This document shows positions 58,155 through 64,000 of a DNA stretch of 64,000 nucleotides, one piece after another. The position numbers and the translations under genes were made by a program. The notes below the pieces were generated by a model, which saw only the letters and a program-made list of their open reading frames with translations, searched no databases and had not been told where the DNA came from. Position 1 is the stretch's first letter. Each line of letters opens with the position of its first letter. The stretch spans positions 70,499,239 to 70,563,238 of the forward strand of contig NC_135712.1 in assembly GCF_964656455.1 (NCBI RefSeq), given 5' to 3'. Origin of the DNA: Halichoerus grypus (Eukaryota; Chordata; Mammalia; Carnivora; Phocidae).

Positions 58155-58169
58155 TTCTCCCACTTTCTT
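58155..58169. repeat. Target-site duplication, SNRPC pseudogene (3' side)
   Basis: TTCTCCCACTTTCTT here is repeated exactly at 58921-58935 on the other side of the pseudogene. This shows L1-type target-primed insertion. Confidence 0.93.
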
Positions 58170-58920
58170 TTTTTTTAAACTGAAACAGTTGACAATTTTA
58201 TTTTTACATTTCACAATACAAATGAAAATTGTCTTTTTTTTTTTTTGTCCCACTACTCCCCGGCAAAAACTATTCTCTCTTTGATAGGAAGGGGGAGCAA
58301 GTCTTGTCCTGCTGTGAGAAAACACCCAGAGTCACAGCACCATGATCTCCTGGTGAAGTAGAACAAGTAATACAAAATGAATAGAAAGAGGTCCTGTCTC
58401 TCCTTATCTGTCTGGTCATTCCTGGCAAAGTGGGCACCATCATGGGACGGGCAGGAGGTCTCATCATTGGGGGCCCAGGCATCATTGGCATGTGGCCTCC
58501 CATAGGTGGCCTCATTGCAGGAGCAGGTCCCACTGGCATCATCCCAGGAGGAGGAGGGCCCATCATTGGCATCATGGGAGGGCCCTCCATATGGGGCGCT
58601 GGCATCATACCAGGGCGAGGAGTAGCCGGGAGACTGGGGGGAGGTGGGGGAGGAGGAGGAGGAGCAGAGAATGGAGTAGGAGGTATCTTCCCTTGTTGAA
58701 GTGCGGCGGTTGTTTTGTCAATCAGGCCCGAGCCTGCTCTTCCATCCATTTCTGATAGTAGTCTTTCACATTCTCTTTGTGTTTCCTACCACTGCAGTGT
58801 GTCTTTCTCACAGAAGGAGAGTCATGGGTGAGGTACGTGTCACAGTAGTCACAATAAAACTTAGGTGTGTTGCTCTGCAGGCCATTAGCCACTCCGTCCA
58901 GTGCCGCCCGGAAATGACGC
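58170..58920 (-). pseudogene. SNRPC: Processed pseudogene of SNRPC (U1 snRNP protein C)
   Basis: This is an intronless copy of the whole SNRPC mRNA. It has leader, coding region and 3' UTR with an AATAAA signal about 20 nt before the A-tail (T-run on the plus strand at 58168-58176). SNRPC binds U1 snRNP through a C2H2 zinc finger and helps 5' splice-site recognition. Here the finger ([20 protein letters not shown]) and the Pro/Met-rich tail are recognisable. The copy is dead: the start codon position reads ACA (58866-58868), about one base is lost after the EEQA motif with a stop at 58722-58724, and a short deletion near 58410 removes the normal end. The target-site duplication TTCTCCCACTTTCTT at 58155-58169 and 58921-58935 is perfect. 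Host DNA is an old L1. Confidence 0.95.
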
Positions 58921-58935
58921 TTCTCCCACTTTCTT
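58921..58935. repeat. Target-site duplication, SNRPC pseudogene (5' side)
   Basis: Perfect partner of 58155-58169. Beyond it the interrupted L1 sequence resumes (TACCAGCATTTGGTGTTGTC). Confidence 0.93.
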
Positions 58936-59036
58936 ACCAGCATTTGGTGTTGTCACTATTTTTTATTTTAGCCATTCTGACAGGTATACAAATCAATTTA
59001 AAAATATTTCATTCAGATTATTTAGTATTTTTTAAT

Positions 59037-59139
59037 TATTTTACTTTTAATTAATCTCTACACCCAGTGTGGGGCTTCAATTCACAACCCTGAAATCAAG
59101 AGTCACATGCTCCACCCACTGAGCCAGCCAGGCACCCCC
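59037..59139 (-). repeat. Older Can-SINE subtype
   Basis: TTTTAATTAATCTCTACACC to CTGAGCCAGCCAGGCACCCC. ATTATTTAGTATTTT flanks both sides. Confidence 0.87.
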
Positions 59140-60474
59140 CACATTATTTAGTATTTTTGAAGGGTGAGTTGATCTGCAACATAATGAATCTCTCATGGTA
59201 CTGAATTGGGTTTTTGAGGGATAGGACTTGGGCACCTAGATATTTTTCAAATCTTTATTGGTGAATCTGATTTGCAGCTAAGATTATGAAGACATCTTGG
59301 TCTCAGAGGACAAGAGCTTTGAAGGAAAAGTCATCCTTTGAAGAAACAGCCATATCCATTGATGGGAATGTCATAGACAATGAAAATATGTGGTAGGATA
59401 GTAGAGCTGAATGACATTTCAGAAATACAAACAAGGATTCTATAACCCTGGAAAATAATATTTTTGGAAAATAGTTTTTTAAACTTTGAAAAATTCAAAA
59501 AATTAATTTTATTTCTTTTAATTTTTTTCCTTTCCCCATCTCCAAAATGGAGGTCTACTTAATTTTAAATTTTGGTATCTAAATGGTTACTCAGAGCCAT
59601 GAAGAATTCCTTACTAACAAGAAAGAAAAAAGAAAGTTAGTTGATAAAAAGATGTATAATTGTCCAACTCACTTAGAAAAGAAAAAAATAGAAAAAAGTT
59701 CAGGTAGGGACTAATCCAGTTATTTGACTAATTTGAGGCTACCAAAATCTGTGAACACCAGGAAAGTTATGAACTATGTCTCTAGGGGGCGCTGAATCTC
59801 TACAGAGCAATGCAGGAAAGGAAAATATTGAAAATTCTAAGAACCAAAAAAGGTAATGCTTCATGAATAGCATCGATTAGAAAATTAGAGCGTATTATTA
59901 AGAAAGAAGCAATGCTAGGAGTAAGCGATTTAAGGGAAACAAAGAGAAAGAGAAGTGTCTGCCTAGTCCCCACTCTGGCTTAAGGAGTCCAGTAATACTC
60001 CAAATCACCCCTGCCTCTCCAGTGCAGCCAGACTCCTGACTAATAACAGTTCTGTGCCATTTTGGAGAGCTGATGGTAATGACACCAGAATGGCAAGGAC
60101 CAGTCTGGGCAGATAAGGTGGGTCTAAGTAGTCAAACCTGCCCAGCTTCTTGTGCTCCCTGCGTGGATTTATGGCCCTAGGACCCACCCAGTCACTGAAA
60201 CCAAAAACTTGGGCTTCATTCTTGACTCTAATACCTCCTACTGATTATGTGACTAGTTTTCCTATCTGGCCATTTTAGAATTTATTTTGAGCAATCCATG
60301 TTTCTCCAAAATATCCTCTTCCACAGCAAACTACTGGTTCCACCCTTGCTATTTCCCCACATTCTCCGGCAACATCACTTAGTGCTAGTCTCACATGGAG
60401 ATGCTAAAGGCCAGTCAAGAAGATTTTCAGGACTCTATTTACATGTTCATGCATTCAAGCTTGAGTACTGTATG
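59140..60474. other. Intergenic sequence largely free of recent repeats
   Basis: About 1.3 kb without SINE or clear L1. No exon-like frame with splice sites seen. Contains the CTCF-like motif at 59777-59795. Confidence 0.45.
59777..59795 (+). promoter_or_regulatory. CTCF-like motif
   Basis: TGTCTCTAGGGGGCGCTGA has the AGGGGGCGCT core in plus orientation, as at 42209-42227. The left arm is a weaker match. Confidence 0.4.
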
Positions 60475-60702
60475 TTTTTTTTTTTAATTTTATTTTTTTA
60501 TTTATTTGACAGAGAGAGACACAGAGAGATAGCAAGAGAGAGAGAGAGAGCACAGGCAGGGGGAGCAGCAGGCAGAGGGAAAGGGAGAAGAGAGGGAGAA
60601 GCAGGCTCCCCCGCTGAGTGCCCACTGGGCTCGATCCCAGGACCCTGGGGTCATGACCTGAGCTGAAGGCAGACACTTAACAACTGAGCCACCCAGGCAC
60701 CC
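60475..60702 (-). repeat. Can-SINE
   Basis: GAGTACTGTAYGTTTTT flanks both sides. Confidence 0.93.
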
Positions 60703-60703
60703 C

Positions 60704-61189
60704 GAGTACTGTACGTTTTTAGAAGAAAAAAAATATTAGGCTTCTAGGATTAGTAATTACTTATTATATTGAAATTACTTTTAGTGTAATGTTGCTTAAA
60801 TATGTCCAAATGCAACATTAGGTATCAACTTCTTTTAACTCTTATGTGACTATAAAATGAAAAGAAGCATACATATTAAATACAAACTAAATTACAACTA
60901 ATAAAATTAAATTGTCAACATTAATTTATTGTGATAGCTGGTGCTGTTTTGCTGAAGCTAAATTACCTCTCACATGAATTTGGCACTAACTGCTTTAGAG
61001 GAGGTTCTTTTGCATTGGCAAGTTGATACTACCTTGGGCAGAGTAATGACTCAGTTATAAGACATTTCTCTAACTGAATTACGTGCATCCCTTGGTTCGT
61101 GCATTCTCACTTTATAAATTTTAGATTTACAGAATTTTGTAAAAAAAAAAACTATTTATACCTGGTATTTATTTTAAAGCATTTCTTTT
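60704..61189. other. Intergenic sequence, nothing recognised
   Basis: AT-rich; no gene or clear element. Confidence 0.4.
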
Positions 61190-61342
61190 ATTTCATTCCT
61201 TCCTTCTTTTCTCTCTTCCTTTTTCTTTTTCTTCTTTCTTTTCTTTCTCTCTCTTTTGTAATCTCTACATCCCACATGGGGCTTGAACTCATAGCCCCAA
61301 GAACAGTCACATGCTCTTCCAACTGAGCCAGCCAGGCACCCC
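61190..61342 (-). repeat. Older Can-SINE subtype with (TTCT)n tail
   Basis: Ends CTGAGCCAGCCAGGCACCCC. The tail has become a TTCT-rich microsatellite. Confidence 0.85.
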
Positions 61343-61634
61343 TAAAACATTTTTAGATTTTATTAGTTTTTTTCAGCCAAAGATACTCTATGACATGATA
61401 AATTCTTCCTGTTAACTTCTGCTACTGCTGTTACTGGAGAACTGATAACAGAACATTGGAGAGGGGGTTTATTGATGCTTGTACTTAGTGACTATTGGCT
61501 CTGGGGGACTGGTGTCTGCTGAATAACCAACCAAAGTGTTTCTGTTGAACACAGTCCCAGTTTAAACTCTTGTATTAATATTTCTAACATCATAACTTTC
61601 AAATTAGAAAAAGGATAGAAAAAACATTAACTTG
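61343..61634. other. Intergenic sequence, nothing recognised
   Basis: No repeat or gene seen. Confidence 0.35.
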
Positions 61635-62211
61635 GGGCGCCTGGGTGGCTCAGTCGTTAAGCGTCTGCCTTCAGCTCAGGTCATGATCTCAGGGTCCTGG
61701 GATCGAGTCCTGCATCGGGCTCCCTGCTCCACAGGAAGCCGGCTTCTCCCCCTCCCATTCCCCCTGCTTGTGTTCCCTCTCTTGCTGGGTCTCTCTCTGT
61801 CAAATAAATAAATAAAATCTTAACAAAAAAAAAGAAGAAAAAACATTAACTTGAATTGTGAAACCTAAGGGAAAAAAATCCTAATTTTAAGTGAAAAATT
61901 AGTAGTGATAGAGCAAGACACACTTTAATGGTGGGAGAGCTCTAAACTTTCTATTTACAAGGGCTTTGGTGGTTACAGGTTTGGAAAGAGCCCTAAGAAA
62001 CTTGTCTTGAAAATGCACTTTTTGGGGCACCTGGGTAGCTCAGTCAGTTGAGCGTCTGCCTTTGGCTCGGGTTACAATCCCAGGGTCCTGGGATTGAGCC
62101 CCGTGTCAGGCTCCCTGCTCAGCTGGGAGTCTGCTTTCTCTCTCCCTCTGCCTGCCGCTCCCCCTGCTTGTGCGCTCTCAAAGAAATGAATAAAATCTTA
62201 AAAAAAAAAAA
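61635..62211 (+). repeat. Two Can-SINEs (61635-61833 and 62024-62211)
   Basis: AAAACATTAACTTG flanks the first and GAAAATGCACYTTT flanks the second. Confidence 0.93.
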
Positions 62212-62214
62212 GAA

Positions 62215-62720
62215 AATGCACCTTTATAGCCTGCAGCCTTTTTAAAAAAATACATTTTGAATATAATTTGCATACAATAAAATTCAATAATTATAAAAGT
62301 ATGATTTTTTGAGCTTTGACAAATATTTAGTCATGTGACCACCACCACAATCATGATAAAGATCACAGAACATGACCCCTATCACCCTCAAAAGTTCTCT
62401 TGCACTTTTTTGCAATCAATCCTATACCATACCTCTGACCTCTGATAACCTTTGTCTACTTTCTTCTTTGCCTTTTCTAAAATGTCTTATAAATAGAGGT
62501 GCCTGGGTGGCTCAGTTGGTTAGGCAACTGCCTTTGGCTCAGGTCATGATCCTGGAGTTCTGGGGTTGAGCCCCGTGTCTGGCTCCCTGCTAAGCAGGGA
62601 TTCTACTTCTTCCTCTGACCCTCCCCCCTCTCATGTGTTCTCTCTCAAATAAATAAACTCTTAAAAAAAAAGTCTTATAAATAGAATCATACAGTATTTT
62701 GTATCCAGCTTCCATCATGT
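62215..62720 (-). repeat. Old L1 3' fragment with a Can-SINE (62498-62669)
   Basis: GCTTTGACAAATATTTAGTC and GTGACCACCACCACAATCAT are antisense L1 tail. GTCTTATAAATAG flanks the SINE. Bases 62274-62329 recur at 63430-63485. Confidence 0.8.
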
Positions 62721-63435
62721 ATTTTTTTTTTTTAAGATTTTATTTATTTAAGGGGTGCCTGGGTGGCTCAGTCGTTAAGCAGCTGCCTTCGGCTCAGGTC
62801 ATGATCCCGGGGTCCTGGGATCGAGCCCCACATTGGGCTCCCTGCTCTGCGGGAAGCCGGCTTCTCCCTCTCCCACTCCCCCTGCTTGTGTTCCCTCTCC
62901 CCCTGTGTCTCTCTGTCAAATAAATAAAATCTTAAAAAAAATTTTTTTATTTATTTAAGAGAGAGAGCACAAGTGGGGTGAGGGTCAGAGGGAGAAGCAG
63001 ACTCCCCACTGAGCAGGGAGCCCGATGTGGGACTTGATCCCGGGACTCCGGGATCACGACCTGAGCCAAAGGCAGACACTTAACCGACTGAGCCACCAGG
63101 TGCCCCAGCCATCATAATTATTTTAGGTCTTCTGGAACTTGCATGGTCCAATACAGTAGCCACTAGCAAAGGCAGCTACTGAGTAGTTGAAATGTGACTA
63201 GTCCAAATCTATATGTAGTGTAAGTACAAAATACATAAAAGGTTTTGAAGACCAAGTAAGAAAAAATAATGTAAAACCTTTAGATGTTTATATTTTATAT
63301 GCTCTTCTGTAAACATTACCCCCCTTTTCCCATTAGGTTCTTCACAATTAGCCCTTCATGCTCTCCTCATCTACACTCATTATTTGTGTCCCCCCAAATT
63401 CATATGCTGAAGCCCTAATCCCCGATGTGACAATA
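62712..63435 (+). repeat. Derived copy of the RNF168 intron 2 segment, with a later Can-SINE (62755-62945)
   Basis: Matches 9563-10104 from the SINE tail through unique sequence into the first part of the MaLR LTR, then breaks inside ACAATA. The plus-strand SINE sits in the tail of the copied minus-strand SINE (flank TTTATTTATTTAAG) and is absent from the source, so it came later. Confidence 0.9.
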
Positions 63436-63485
63436 AAATTCTATAATCATAAAAGTATGATTTTTTGAGCTTTGACAAATATTTA
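63430..63485 (+). repeat. 56-bp re-copy of 62274-62329
   Basis: ACAATAAAATTC, then ATAAAAGTATGATTTTTTGA and GCTTTGACAAATATTTA, match the earlier segment at 54 of 56 positions by hand count. Confidence 0.88.
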
Positions 63486-63498
63486 CAGTCCATAGCTT

Positions 63499-63723
63499 GC
63501 CCTTTTTTTTTTTTTAATTTTATTTGAGAGAGAAAGCGCAGAGTGAGTGAGAGAGAGAGAGAGAGAGAGAGAGCATGAGCAGGGGTGAGGGGCAGAGGGA
63601 GAGGGACAAGCAGACTCCGTGCTGGGCAGGAACCTGATGCAGGGCTCGATCCCAGGACCCTGAGATCATGACCTGAGCTGAAGGCAGGTGCTTGACTGAC
63701 TGACTGAGGCACCCAGGTGCCCC
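63499..63723 (-). repeat. Can-SINE with (GA)n expansion
   Basis: Minus-strand copy with GA microsatellite at 63547-63573 and a duplicated GACT near the head. Confidence 0.91.
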
Positions 63724-64000
63724 AGCTGCTTTGGTTGTTTATGGCTTACCTCATTAAAGACTCAAGTGAAGCCAAGCTACATTTCTGCTCTAGTAAACTA
63801 GAGAATTCTGCTCCCCATGCCCTAATAGTAAACTTCCCTTTTGCTTAAGCGGTCTGAGTGGGTATGTTATCAGCAAGCAAAAGAAGTTTAGGGCTGATGT
63901 TTCAACTCTGGTTTAAATACTTCTTACCTTATTCCCATAAATTTATTCAGACTCAATAGCTCAAATGATGCTGTACTTGGGTAATTTTTCAAAAGATCCC
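63724..64000. other. Intergenic sequence at the right edge
   Basis: No feature recognised. In human the next gene in this direction would be WDR53, which is not reached. Confidence 0.4.

Larger units (their letters stand above)
57615..59035 (-). repeat. Old L1 3' part carrying a Can-SINE (57805-58013) and the SNRPC pseudogene
   Basis: Antisense L1: TTATTCTGAGTAGTATTCC, AGAGCAATTGCTGGGTCATA, CATTCCCACCAGTGACAAAT. It resumes TACCAGCATTTGGTGTTGTC after the pseudogene. Confidence 0.85.

Noticed and set aside
58430..58755. Plus-strand Gly-rich and His/Arg-rich frames
   Set aside because: They are antisense shadows of the Pro/Met-rich SNRPC pseudogene.

Overview
This is a mammalian nuclear genome window from a carnivore. 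It is saturated with tRNA-Lys-derived Can-SINEs (head GGGGCGCCTGGGTGGCTCAG, CT-rich 3' part, AAATAAAATCTT tail), which are carnivore-specific. I count roughly 80 copies and tail remnants by eye. None of the recent copies looks like the dog SINEC_Cf type, so a non-canid caniform (bear, seal or other arctoid) is more likely than dog. The species call is an inference. There is no prokaryotic or viral gene content.

Two protein-coding genes lie on the minus strand in the order known from human 3q29 (RNF168, then SMCO1). RNF168 runs right to left. A CpG-island promoter lies at about 32.14-32.87 kb. The first coding exon (RING finger) is at 31671-31971, the second at 12718-12794 and the third at 7242-7421. 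Together they encode residues 1-186 in frame, and the rest of the gene lies beyond the left edge. SMCO1 is complete: exons at 44180-44229, 40808-40957 and 39940-40384 join to a 645-bp frame for 214 residues. About 19.8 kb of non-coding DNA follows on the right. Its main gene-like object is a dead processed copy of SNRPC (U1-C) at 58170-58920, with perfect 15-bp target-site duplications.

Everything else is introns and intergenic DNA filled with retroelements. There are old L1M fragments in both directions and two younger L1 3' ends (22.47-23.76 kb plus strand; 33.81-36.32 kb minus strand). One L1 has lost its middle (25.5-29.2 kb). There are several MaLR (MLT1/MST-like) LTRs, one of them nested in another, and five younger solo LTRs, three of which belong to one family within 7.2 kb. 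MIR, L2 and hAT fossils also occur.

I see no undescribed functional system. The most informative structures are genomic-history signals. A piece of RNF168 intron 2 reappears 53 kb away with a 6-bp microhomology and a 56-bp re-copied host segment, which looks like template switching. A SINE head and an L1 3' end share one pair of target-site duplications. Three SINEs landed serially in one target. Regulatory candidates are an upstream ORF and CRE/ETS/GC-box motifs at RNF168, and two CTCF-like motifs. SINE and L1 boundaries are hand-placed and may be off by 5-20 bases; splice sites were set by reading frame and GT-AG.
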